Part shown: positions 9,930-22,800 of the stretch, piece after piece
Numbering within the stretch: the stretch's first letter is position 1
Layout: the number at the start of each line of letters is the position of its first letter
NCBI GenBank assembly: GCA_014529385.2
Contig: CM043948.1
Coordinates: forward strand, 80,776,760-80,840,759
Direction of reading: 5' to 3'
DNA: 64,000 bases
Source of the DNA: Adiantum capillus-veneris
Lineage: Eukaryota; Streptophyta; Polypodiopsida; Polypodiales; Pteridaceae
Translations under genes and position numbers: made by a program
Notes under the pieces: generated by a model
Database searches by the model: none
What the model saw: only the letters and a program-made list of their open reading frames with translations
Told to the model about the DNA's origin: nothing

Positions 9930-11355
9930 ATTTACTATTGATTATCTTGAACATTCCAAAGGAAGAAACATTGAAAATAAACTTATTACGATGCAAAAAT
10001 GAACGAGCGTTTTTCATGACACTTTTGAATGAGTATCCTTTCTCTACGAGTAAAGAAACAAGATGGCACGACTGAACAACGAAAGCAAAATTACTACAAC
10101 AGACGAGAAAATCTAAAATAGTTGAGAGAAAATGACACCATATTTAGCTAAAAGAGAAATGTTTCAAGACATGTGAGGCATACTAATGATATTTAGATTG
10201 GCATATTCTGGATCAAGGCGTTTATCATAGATATCTCCCAAAGGAGTTCGAAAAATCTTAAGCTCTAAAAGGCACAACAATCACTATTTGTGGTAAAAGT
10301 TAAGTTCACAAAACTCCTTAGGATAAATTCCTCCACCTACAGAATTCGAATCCAAGTACATCAAATCTTGAAAAGAAGGAACGTCAGGAATAAAAAGATC
10401 ATCTGCAAAGCGTCTTACATTGCATAACTTGTGCAAAAATATCGGGCCAGTGTTAGCAAGGACGAGACGCTCCATAAAATCAAACTCATAAGTAAAAGAT
10501 AGAAATTAGCAAGAAAAACAGCACAACTAGTGACCATAGGGATACAAATTGTTTGCTTGAAAAGAGAGTCACCGACGGTTCTATATAAATTATTCAAAAG
10601 AAAATCTAGCGAAGATATGATGTCAATGTCACCTACAATTCTAGTGAATCTCTTTCTTCCTTTGTCTACGTCTACATTCTTAATTTTTGACCATAAAAAG
10701 TCAAAGTTCAAGGCTGACTTTTCTACTAGCATTGCCTTATACCTATCGTACTCAAACTTGTATAAGAAAACTTTTTGAAAGTAGAAACTTGACTCTGAAT
10801 TCAAGGTCCTCCGATTTCAGCTTCGTATACAATGTCGCAAGGTCAAAAGTTTGGAGACATAAAGGAGAAGATTTCTCCTTAATGCTTCTTAGAAAGTTCA
10901 AAACTTTATAGCAGGAATTACACCTCCTGAATCATTTGAAGTCCAGCTTGAATCAATAAATACGTCTACTTCCTTTCGAAGATGTTTCCAAAGTTCATTT
11001 ACGCTAGGTAAAATGGCTTTGAAACAATAATCAAGCCATTTGGAAACCTCTGTTAAAGAGGTGTTACAGGAAGAAGCTATAAATCTAGGTTTTATAGGAT
11101 TTTTGTGGAACTTCCAAACGGTATACAAAAATGGTAATTTAGGCTGGCACTTGAAACCAAAAGACTTACAGAAGCCTTGATGTTTCAAGATAACCTCTTG
11201 CATCAAGGATCGCAACCATTGTAAGTTTGAGAGTCTACTTCACCTAACAAGCATGCTAAATAGAACTTTTTGCAAGTAACAACAAAGTTATTAGAACGCT
11301 TATCTACGTAAGAGATTACAAAATCATGATGAAATTTTCTAAGAGCGTAACGATC
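9930..11355 (-). pseudogene. Penelope-like reverse transcriptase remnant
   Basis: Read on the minus strand from 11,355 downwards, the fragments follow the order of Penelope-like RTs. First comes KFHHDFVISYVDKRSNNFV followed by CKKFY (about 11,335-11,260), the 'D-K-x-x-N-N-F-V' region. Next is LPFLYTVWKFHKNPIKPRFI (about 11,130-11,070), the K-x-H-K-x-P-x-x-x-R-x-I motif. Then come FKQTICIPMVTSCAVFLANF (about 10,570-10,510), the Q-T-x-x-I-P-M box, RRFADDLF (about 10,415-10,390) with the two catalytic Asp, and GGGIYPKEFCELNFY (about 10,330-10,285). After that are GDIYDKRLDPEYANLNI (about 10,235-10,180), YGVIFSQLF (about 10,140) and LVEKGYSF (about 10,045). Multiple frameshifts and in-frame stops show it is dead. 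No GIY-YIG endonuclease is visible. The motif order matches a family best known to me from animals; endonuclease-less and other Penelope-like elements have been reported from some plants. The class assignment is fairly confident, the clade is not. Confidence 0.7.
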
Positions 11356-11382
11356 AGATGAAGATAAGCTATTCCTTCCTGA

Positions 11383-11508
11383 ACAAACGTTCCTAGAGCA
11401 AGATGCTAATTTCAAAGAAGCTGACTCGAGGACTATAGACTTCCAACAAACGTTCCTAGAGCAAGATGCTAATCTCAAAGAAGTTGTCTCGAGGACTATA
11501 GACTTCCA
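11383..11508. repeat. 63-bp direct tandem duplication
   Basis: The block beginning ACAAACGTTCCTAGAGCAAG at 11,383 recurs at 11,446 with only a few differences. The period of 63 bp equals 21 codons, and the minus-strand frame stays open across both copies (CSRNVC appears twice). It sits immediately upstream of the recognisable part of the Penelope-like RT. Confidence 0.9.
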
Positions 11509-11539
11509 ATGCGTAAACTTTTTCTAGCTGCTAGAGGGG

Positions 11540-12600
11540 CACATGCCTTGGACAGCAGTTGGTTTCTCTTTCCCGCTATCCGCTGTGTGGCAAGAACCCT
11601 TTTACTCCTACCAATCACCCAGGACTCCTTTCTTCCAGTACACAACACGGCATGGACGTCACATACTGACAACGTGGAGAGACATTTGTCTTGCTATGGC
11701 AGACTATTGGTAGGAGGAAGGTCTGACAACAGAGTTCTTGGTAGGCTTTCTGGGCGGCGTGGGGGCGCCTATGGGACAGCAGATAGCCAAGGAGATTCAT
11801 TATGTTCCAGTGGTTAGTTGCCCATAGGGCTCCTGTAGTAGGGAGTTGGTTGTTGCACAATGGTCACTCTGCTGCATGTACCGCCTCTCACTGCACACTT
11901 GAGACATAATGCCACTCTTTGTGGGACTGCCCCATGGCACAACAAGTTTAGCTTCGGATTCTTCAACTGACGCTTGCACTTTTCAACAGCTAGTCAATAC
12001 GCTTGTGGTGTTGCTGCTAAGTCCACCCTCACGGGCCCAGCACTTCATTTCGAGATGACTTCGGTCAGCAGGATGATTGTGATTCAAGAGCGCCGGCCTA
12101 GACTCCATCCGCCACAGAGCTTGTACCTCAGGAGTGGAGCACAGATAGAGAGAGTTGCTTAGAGCTCACCTGCGGCCTAACACTTTCGTTCCTCTGGAGA
12201 GCCCAATGCTTCCACATCTTCGAGGCTCGACCCCTCCCACCTGTGGAGACTATAAGAGACATTTGGTTGGAGCTAATTCAACCACTCAAGGGCCAGTTTG
12301 AGAGGCTTCAAGGTAGCTCCAACCGCATGCGGGAGTAGGAGCGTCGCGACGCTTTCTTGTGACTTTGGCGACCAAGGTCTTTCTTCGCCATAGCTTAGGG
12401 GACACCTATATCGCACTACCACCACCCAATGTCGTTGTTTCCTCCTCCCATATCTTCATTTAGCCATCATTGTACATATCTAGTTTTTCATTGGGGGAGT
12501 CTCCCCACCCTTTCATGTAGCCCTCTCTAGCAAGGCCAGTTTGTAGCCCATTGGGAAGGTTTTTACAACTAATAGAAGGATCTTTTTCTTGCAAAAAAAA
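11540..12600 (+). pseudogene. L1-like LINE, C-terminal and 3' end remnant
   Basis: The plus strand carries a decayed LINE ORF2 C-terminus. Near 11,800-11,950 it reads FQWLVAHRAPVVGSWLLHN, then CHSLWDCPMAQQV. This is the zinc-binding C-terminal region (zf-RVT type) of plant LINE ORF2, with the H-S-L-W-D-C-P signature. Further on, around 12,170-12,330, LTCGLTLSFLWRAQCFHIF and WLELIQPLKGQF fit the region that follows. A non-coding stretch then leads to an A-rich terminus (12,590-12,602), as expected for an L1-type 3' end. There are several stops and frameshifts. The RT and endonuclease parts are absent. It is a different subfamily from the LINEs at 33,829-53,060, whose 3' ends finish in A7(TG)n. 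Confidence 0.6.
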
Positions 12601-12649
12601 CAAGTGTCTGCCTTGCTACCTCCTCTCCACAACAACGCGGGTGACGAAT

Positions 12650-13430
12650 CAAAACAATGCGCAAATTCTTCCAAATTTGCAGCAAGAAACACATAAATGG
12701 TGACTAATGAGAGGTATCCATAGGAGCATCTGTAAAGATGAATCTAATGGTTGGGCGCCATGCTCCGACACTATCCATAGAACCAAACCAAGGAGAGGCA
12801 CGTGACAAAGCATGGTGGAAAAACTGTTTCCAAGGCTCAGGCCCAAAAGACAATCTGCACGCTATGAGCTTGGCAAGCAATGCCTTGCTCTCCATCTCTG
12901 GATCAATAATCCACAAGCCTCCCTCCTCTCTAGGCATTATAACTTTGTCCCAATGAATTTGTGGTTGTATGTCAGTACAGCCCTACAGAAAACCCTAATC
13001 TACTCTATCATAAGCCTTCTCAAAATCAAGAAGCCTAACAGCTATTGGCTGTCTTCACTGGCAAACCCGCTCAACTGCCTCATAGAATGTGAAGATGTTC
13101 TCCAAAAAGCATCAATCCTATACAAAGCCTGTCTGAGAAGCATGGATGAGATCGGGCATAAATGGTCTTAATTGCATACTAATCATATGAGCAAAGACCT
13201 TATACGCGGAATACATGAGAGTGATCGGCCTCCAGTGTGGGAGGGACAATGCATCTCTGCCTTTCAATATAAGAGAAATGAGTCCCCAGCACATAGTGGC
13301 AGGCATCTCTCTTGTGTCAAATATGTGTTCTAGGCCCGAAAGCATAACGAAGCTGAGTACATCCCAAAACTGCAGAAAAACTGCCGAGTAAACCCATCCT
13401 CTCCATGACAAGATGCACCATCAATGCCAA
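12650..13430 (-). pseudogene. L1-like LINE RT remnant with its catalytic core deleted
   Basis: On the minus strand, 13,411-13,118 encodes LPHWRPITLMYSAYKVFAHM and SQTGFV, the N-terminal RT motifs of L1-type LINEs. The next block, around 13,050-13,000, gives LLDFEKAYDRVD, which is RT motif A. The text then jumps directly to IMPREEGGLWIIDPE and SKALLAKLIACRL (about 12,940-12,850), which in intact elements lies after the RT domain. The segment carrying the catalytic Y/F-x-D-D box is therefore missing. Several stops are present. Its orientation is opposite to the LINE 3' end immediately upstream (11,540-12,600), so two insertions abut here. Confidence 0.65.
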
Positions 13431-13589
13431 CCACTACATCACGCATTTCCCCCTAGCAGCTCCATCCTCCCTCTATCCGCCATCATGGTCACCCCTCATT
13501 GTACACCACTTTATCAATCGGCTTTAACTATAGGGTTTACTTTCAATTCAGCTTTTCCTTTTTTGGGATGACAGTGGATATATCACACT

Positions 13590-13644
13590 CTACACATGTA
13601 CATTGATTTGCCTCATAGGCCAAGTTCAGCCTTTCGAAGATGTT

Positions 13645-13706
<62 letters not shown>

Positions 13707-13772
13707 GGATAGATATTTGAGGTCTCTTGGGACAGTTTCCCACGACGTTAAAAATTATCTTCTTCTTCTTCT

Positions 13773-13848
<76 letters not shown>

Positions 13849-13923
13849 GGATAGATATTTGAGGTCTCTTGGGACAGTTTCCCACGACGTTAAAAATTAT
13901 CTTCTTCTTCTTCTTCTTCTTCT

Positions 13924-14010
<87 letters not shown>
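13590..14010 (+). repeat. Three tandem (CT)n-tailed units
   Basis: Three CT runs (13,651-13,703, about 13,779-13,844 and about 13,928-14,010) each follow a short LINE-tail-like block. Units 2 and 3 are nearly identical: ATCGGATAGATATTTGAGG, then TTTCCCACGACGTTAAAAAT, then (CTT)n passing into (CT)n. They are variants of the tail found at 4,840-5,104 and after the LINE ORF at 16,514. Frames here translate only to Ser/Leu or Arg/Glu repeats. The last CT run is directly joined to plastid psaB sequence at about 14,013. Confidence 0.8.
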
Positions 14011-14012
<2 letters not shown>

Positions 14013-14017
14013 ACTCC

Positions 14018-16514
<2,497 letters not shown>

Positions 16515-16546
16515 GTCATATTTGACCTCCGAGGACGATAATAAAA

Positions 16547-16600
<54 letters not shown>

Positions 16601-16688
16601 ACATGGTATTAGATTCACTATTTTGTAACTGATTGGTCTCATAGGTCATTTTGGCCTTTTGAAGACGTTAATATAACATTTCATTTCA

Positions 16689-16745
<57 letters not shown>

Positions 16746-16970
16746 CTCAGATACCCCTTAGGTTTCTCTTTTCAATTTACCCCTCCTTATTCCCTCCTTA
16801 TTCCTTTCACACCTATCAGCTTAGTTTAGGATTCCGCAGTATTTATATTTTGTTATCCGCATTTAATTTATTTTGTTAATCTGACTTTGTATCAAATACA
16901 CCGCATTGTAACTTTCTGGTCTCATAGGTCACTTTGGCCTTTTGAAGACGTTAATATAGCATTTCATTTC

Positions 16971-17043
<73 letters not shown>

Positions 17044-17204
17044 AATATATATATATATATATATATATTATATACTATTTTCATAGCTGTTCATTTTCTA
17101 TTTTCATAGCTTTCCAGACAAAGTATCAAATTCTATTAAGATCATTTTGCCATTTTGGCCTTTTGAAAACATTTAATATAACATTTCATTTTTCTCTCTC
17201 AGAT
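16515..17204 (+). repeat. Cluster of four CT-tailed LINE ends plus (AT)n
   Basis: The LINE's own tail ends in (CT)n at about 16,549-16,598. It is followed directly by a second unit (16,599-16,742), a third (about 16,883-17,042) and a partial fourth (about 17,112-17,200). Units 2 to 4 start at nearly the same internal point (GACWTKGTATYA or GACAAAGTATCA) and share GGTCTCATAGGTCA, GGCCTTTTGAAGACGTTAAT and ATTTCATTTC. The third tail passes into (AT)n at 17,045-17,068. Between units 2 and 3 lies about 140 bp of unrelated AT-rich sequence. The head-to-tail order matches that at 4,840-5,104 and 13,590-14,010. Confidence 0.8.
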
Positions 17205-17593
17205 TTTAAGACTCTAAATGAACTTTTGTGACTTCTATATATCTGTGTATAATTTATGAGCTCCTTAACACAAACAAAAGAGAGAGATAGACATCCTTAA
17301 TACAACTGCATCTGTAAAATTGACAACAAGGCACTTTCAACTTACAGGGATATGAAAGGCCCAAACAGCTTGACTCTAAAATATATACTTGACGGCCAGA
17401 GTAAAAGGCAGGTTCAAGGAAATTGGTTGCAGGTATTCCATAAATTGTTCCCTAGTGATATTTCAGAGTATCTTTCAGTTCTTGAAACCATTAAACACTC
17501 TGACATAGAAGTAATCCAATCAACAATCTTTTTTTTTTTAAAGCAGCCAAAAAGCATCTCTTCTTCTGTCCAAAAGAAGGGATTGAAGTATAC
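17205..17593. other. Spacer or intron-like sequence beside ABCA exons
   Basis: No domain is recognised on either strand. If the ABCA exons on the minus strand belong to a living gene, this is downstream intron sequence. The minus-strand frame through 17,414-17,593 continues open after the proposed donor at 17,593, but it does not obviously match ABCA proteins, and the next possible acceptor (about 17,500) leads quickly into a stop. Confidence 0.35.
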
Positions 17594-18142
17594 CGGGACA
17601 AGCTCAGACAACGTGCGTATTAGATCTGAGATATTCGATGGTAAGGAACTTGTGAAAAACTGGGATACGATGTCTGCAGTAACATTAAAAATAATTTTAG
17701 ATGTGAAAATCAGGAGTTTCATGTTGCCAGCGTTTCCAATTGGTCAGAATAGAGCCTCACTATTTGCAACAAGCTGACTCTTGCCAGTATACAGAAAGCT
17801 TATGGGACATGTGCCCCACCACCGGCATGAAACATCCGGCAAGCCTGGAAACTCGTTGTTATGCTCATCTATTGCTCTATGTTGAGAAGAAGGAACTTGC
17901 AAAACTGCTGGCCACTGTGGTGGCTTTGGAATTGCACAAAATACCGCTTGTGCTGGAGTTGAGTACTCTAAACCACATTCCTTCTTGCAGATCCCACTGG
18001 CATTTGTTGGTAAACAAGTACACCCACATGAATGGCTTGGACCACTCAAAACTTTGTTTATGATGACTTGGAAAAGAACAAGAAGTGTGCACAGTACTAT
18101 TGGAAAACCAACCAGGCAACAGTTTGTAGCCATTTTTCGTCT
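17594..18142 (-). CDS. ABCA-subfamily (plant ATH-type) transporter, two internal exons
   Basis: On the minus strand a 382-bp exon (18,142-17,761) is preceded by a good acceptor (ttatttcatttatgcag) and followed by a GTGAGG donor. It encodes a membrane segment (CCLVGFPIVLCTLLVLFQVI), then CGCTCLPTNASGICKKECGL, EYSTPAQAVFCAIPKPPQWP and a segment with SCRWWGTCP and LYTGKSQLV. This Cys-rich first extracellular loop after TM1 is characteristic of plant ABCA full- and half-size transporters, which move lipids across membranes. An 86-bp intron ending in ttaatgttactgcag leads to a second exon from 17,673 (VSQFFTSSLPSNISDLIRTL), tentatively ending at 17,594 before GTATAC. The splice phases agree (A joined to AC gives Asn). 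The first exon and everything from the second half of the loop to the nucleotide-binding domain are not seen. This is either a fragment or part of a gene with very long, transposon-filled introns. The first exon has no stop or frameshift. Confidence 0.75.
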
Positions 18143-18253
18143 CTGCATAAATGAAATAAAAATATTATATACGATCCAACGAAATCATCATGCAAGAATC
18201 TAAAGTTTGAGCAAAGAGTTTGTCAAGAATAAGGAGATAGATGATCTGAATTA

Positions 18254-18330
18254 TGAGAGAGAGAGAGAGAGAGATGAAATGAAATGTTATATTAACCGTC
18301 TTCAAAAGGCCAAAATGACCTATATGACCA
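18254..18330 (-). repeat. CT-tailed LINE end, reverse orientation
   Basis: (GA)n at about 18,254-18,273 is followed by GAAATGAAATGTTATATTAA, then CGTCTTCAAAAGGCC and TGACCTATATGACCA. This is the reverse complement of the common tail. It is joined directly, at about 18,331, to plus-strand L1-like RT sequence. Confidence 0.85.
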
Positions 18331-19224
18331 CGCTGACCTTGGAAAGGCGTTTGATACGGTACAGTGGGATTTCATTGCCGCTACAATGCGGGCCCTTGGA
18401 TTTGGTCCAAAGTCGGCTAATGTTGTACACTTCTTATATGCTCACAATACGTCTTTAGGCCTTCTTGATGGTGAGTTAACTGAACCTTGGCCTCTTGGAT
18501 ACTCAGTCACATAGGGTTGCCCACTTAGCGCTTTGTTGTACACCATTGCCACTCACCCCTTGTTACTATATCTGGATCACTTGACTTCGCTTGGTCGTCT
18601 TTACGAGCTGAAATTACCCAATGACAATGACTTTATAAGGCAGGCCTATGCTAATGATTCGTTGTTCATGCCTCGCAATAATTAGAATGATGTGCGAGAG
18701 ATTATGCAGCCATTGGATATTTTTGGTCTGGCAGCAAGGCTTAGAGTTAACTTTTGGAAATCCAACTCTTGCCTCTTGGTGTTTGTGACTGGCATCATCT
18801 TTTGTGACCTGGCGAAATTCTTGATCCGCATGTGGTGGTCAGACACTTGGGATATCCTATTGGCTGGCAAGTAACTAATACCCAACAAGTCAGTTGGGTC
18901 ATGCAACAATTGTATGTCAAATTGCACTATTGGAAACTGTTTACATGGCCGTTACATGTTCGACTTCATACTGTCCAAAGTATCATGATGCCATATGTTC
19001 AGTTTTGCTTGCCGTTGTTGCACTGGCCTCGCTCTCGCCTCTCGTTGCTTATGTCAGATATTGTATCTCACTTGTGACACACTAGTTCTTATTTCGCCGG
19101 TTATTGGATTGCGTACGCTTGCTTGCAAGATTTCTCGGGTTTATTGATGCTAGGTCGTCATGAACTTAAGCCTCTTCTGTTACATAACGATTCGCATGGC
19201 CGGTGGATGGTTGTGTCAATGTGT
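18331..19224 (+). pseudogene. L1-like LINE: RT piece followed by endonuclease piece
   Basis: The RT piece starts inside motif A (LGKAFDTVQWDFIAATM) and continues through a damaged motif B (a stop precedes GCPLSALLYTIATHPLL). The YADD box is changed to YAND (about 18,650). It then reaches the post-RT region (HLGYPIGWQVTNTQQVSWVM, about 18,840-18,905). At about 19,085 the text changes to an endonuclease piece (LMLGRHELKPLLLHN at about 19,143-19,187, then GRWMVV). Endonuclease normally precedes RT, so two truncated copies or a rearrangement are present. The endonuclease is cut at 19,224 by the minus-strand gypsy LTR. Close relatives lie at 48,695-51,285, where the order is normal. Confidence 0.75.
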
Positions 19225-19837
19225 TGTAGCCGGGCTTAGACACGGCAAGCGAGAATTTAATAGCAACACACAAACAGAAACTTCATAATCACTAAACTTT
19301 AATAGAAAGAAAGAGAAGTCGACACGGCCCAGCATAGTTCCGTACACAGAGGTATTGGCTCCAAAGACTGACGCCCCTTTCGGTATTCCTTTTTATATTA
19401 ATCTTTGAGCAAAGTACAACTCCCACAGGTGCTCACTCTCAGACTCTGCATCCAAATGCTCTGAGAAGTGAGACCCTTGGGACTTATTTATTAATACAAG
19501 GGGTGCTAAAAGCAGAGCCCGATACAAGGGGTGCTAAAACAGAGCCCCAAAAGCAGTAAACTTAAAAGCAACGGGTTCCCAAAAGCTACTGGCTTTCAAA
19601 GCTGCCAAAAAGCACAACCGCTTTCTACAGAAATCCGTATAGCTGCCACGTCAACATGGTAACGCAAAAAGCGGGCATCCGTACAGTGCCACGCCAGCAG
19701 GTCTGTATAGCCTGTCTGTACAGTCCACGTCAACAATCCGTACAATGTATGTCGGTACTGCTTGCCTGCCACGTCAACGTTCGCCTGTCTGCCATGTCAT
19801 CAGGCTGTCGGGCGTGCCACGTCACCACTTTGTGACA
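19225..19837 (-). mobile_element. Gypsy family A LTR (3' LTR of minus-strand element)
   Basis: On the minus strand the LTR starts TGTCACAAAG at 19,837, directly after a polypurine tract (AAGAGGGGGG plus TA, about 19,849-19,838). It ends with CCCGGCTACA at 19,225. The length of 613 bp agrees with the 615- and 625-bp LTRs of the plus-strand element. Its U3 part (19,620-19,837) contains at least five GCCACGTC-type sites (TGACGTGGC on the sense strand), more than the other LTRs. It interrupts a LINE endonuclease on the left. The matching 5' LTR is not present. Confidence 0.85.
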
Positions 19838-22800
19838 TACCCCCCTCTTGAAAGAATTGTAATCGCCCTCGATTACGCCTGCAAAACAGACAAAGGCCAT
19901 AAACTATTTCAGTAGACACTGACTCTAAGTACCGACGCACTAGACACGACATATCTAGCACTTGTACAAAGACGACAATCACATCACTGCACATGACATC
20001 ACAGAACATCACATGACAAATCAATCACAAAAAAACTCATTCCAAATCTCAGACCATGACTGCCAGCAACGTATTTAGTAATTGCATCTAGATCCATCCT
20101 GGACCTCACTGATGTCGGATTAACTAATCCTATATTGCGATCATGTCTATAGAGATTTTCGACTCAAGCACTGTCGTGTGCGAGTAATCATTCGCGTCAA
20201 GCACTGTCGTGTGCGAGAAATCATTTTTGGGGATCCCATTTTGAAGTACTTCTCTCATAAAGTCATCCAACAGTATACTAACAAGCCGTTATGTATCCTT
20301 GAGACTCAAAAGAAAATCAATGACTTTAATCATATCTAGGTAATCTGTGACAAAGGAGTGGAGTAACTCCCCTCTTGTGCAATCCCGACTGCACTAGATT
20401 CAACCCTGTTGATCTCCAGGATCTTTCGGAATAGACAAAGCTTAGACTAAAAACATCAAGGTAAAGGTCGAGTATCCGAGGAGTATCTGCTAGGTCCTCC
20501 TCCTCCATCCATTTCACAGTTAATGCTCGATGGTTCTTAACTAAGAATCACCGTTCACTTTACCTTTCTCTTTCCTGTCGTGGAAAGCCAATCTCTTTTG
20601 CTCTTTCTTTCATTTCCTAAGGCGTGCCTTCTCAAACCGTAAAAGCACCCAAATCATTTTCCTTCAGCTGCAAGTCGCGTCGAATCGTGTCGCCTGCCTT
20701 CTCAAGCCGTGCTTGAGACTTCTCAAGAGCCTCGTGCACCTTGGCAAAAGCAGTATTCAGATCTAGATAGTATTCAGATCTAGATCATATTGATCTACTT
20801 CAAAAATCTTATCCTGGGTCTGGGGAATGTTCTGATCTACCAACTGATTTCATTTTTCCTTTCTTTCCTTGTGCCCTAGGACCTGCGGGTAGCGACTTTC
20901 GCTTCCCCTATCCATTGACACGTCAGTGGCAATCATCGAAATCCTAAGACACACTATTATCCGATTGCTCTTTCTCTAGAATCCTTTGATGAACTTGCAT
21001 ATGGTTCCCTTAGTTCGTCAAAACCCTCTGATTCTCCTAAATCCGTGATGAGCTATCATCTGGTCCCCTTGATTCATTCTCTTCACTAAAAAACTCTTGC
21101 CTTTTTGAGGTGGATACTATCGTGTCCGTCGCATAAGTCAATGAGCCGGCATGCATTCCAAATCGTTGCTTAGTCATGTCCCCCAAGTCTCTGAATGGAG
21201 TCCAACTTCTGGTTTAAAGCATAGTCTTGAAAATCTTTGATAAACAATAGCAAAACCGCTCAATCTAGTCTTTCAAAGTAATCTTCCAAAACGAAGACAC
21301 TGGCAAACAAGTATCCCAAAACCTCTGGCAGTAGTCATCCAATGTATCTTTCTCACTCATTTTCAAGTGATGCCAAGTCGTGATGACATCTCTTCCATAT
21401 TTATCTAATATCCAAGTTGTCGTGAAAAAAAAAGAATTTTAACCACGTCGCATGTGTTTCTCTGCGTAACAACAGAGTAGATTACCATGCCTGCACCGTT
21501 CCTTTCAAGTAAGATGCCGCCTTTCGCTCCCGGGAATGTTTTGAGTACCGCTCTCCAGAGAAGGCAACATCAAACTGTTGTACAAACTCAAGGGCTCAAT
21601 GGGTGCCCTGGTAGCCTGACAAACGTTTGAAACCTAACGGCTTGACTCCCTTCCTTGAACTCCTTGGTTTTCTTGTTGATATGGTCATTGTCAAAAGGGG
21701 ACAAGCTCTCCTCCTTTGTACGGTTAGATGGCCTTCCATGCCTTCTAGACTTTGTTTCAAAAATCTACTTCAAAAGAATCTTGTCTTAGGTGCTTAGATA
21801 TTGAAGAACCTTCTTAGCACCCTCGAATACTTCAAATGGCACCTTCCCCGTGTGTTGTTGTACGCAAACTCCACCAAGCACAAAAACTTTTCCCATTAAG
21901 CCTTCCGATCCGAAAAATAAGACTTCAACAAATTCAAAATCATTGAATTGGCTATCTCAAATTGCCCATCTATCTTCGGGTGGAACGAGGACGAGAACTG
22001 TGACAGCGTGCCAATGTTCTCCCAGATTGCCCTCCAAAACAAACTAGCCAACCGGGGATCCATGTCCAAGCAATGGACTAAGGCATGCCATATATTCGGA
22101 AAATCAGTGAAACAAACAGTTTCGCCAAATGATTGGACTTAACTGTCTTCTATAACATAAAGAAGGTAGTCAGCTTATTGAATCTGTTGATGACTGTCCA
22201 AATGCAATCATGCCTTCTTTGAGTCTTGGGGAGATGAAGATGAAATCCATAGCAAAGCTTTCTCAGGGGTGGGTAGGGATGGGTAAAGGGTGTAAGAGTC
22301 CGTGTGCCTTATGCCTATCAAACTTGACCTTTTGGCATACTAAACAACTGCGAATAAAGTCATTCACATCCTTTTTAAGCCTCGGCCAGTGGAAGTAACT
22401 AACTTACGCAGTAATAGTCATGGATATATATCCGGCCACCGTGGCCTGTAAAAGGTGGACAATGGTACTCGGTCAAGACCTTTTCCCTCAAGGATTGTTT
22501 TCTTCATTAAGTAGCCATTTTGCGGAATACCCTGGAACTGTCTCCCCATTCTGTATGCGGGTAAAGATGTCCGCTAAGTCAAGATCTGTGGCGTACCGTT
22601 CAATCATATCCTCGAAGCTTCTATGATGAATTGCAAAAAGAGCCGATACAAGGGGCTTCCGAGACAAAGCATTCGCCACCAAATTTTGTGTCCCTAAACA
22701 TGGACAATCTGGAAATGAAACTGTGACAAGATGTTAGCCCATCGCATCTGCTTTTCCAAAAGCTGCTTCTGTGACAGGTAGCATAAACTTTGATGATCTG

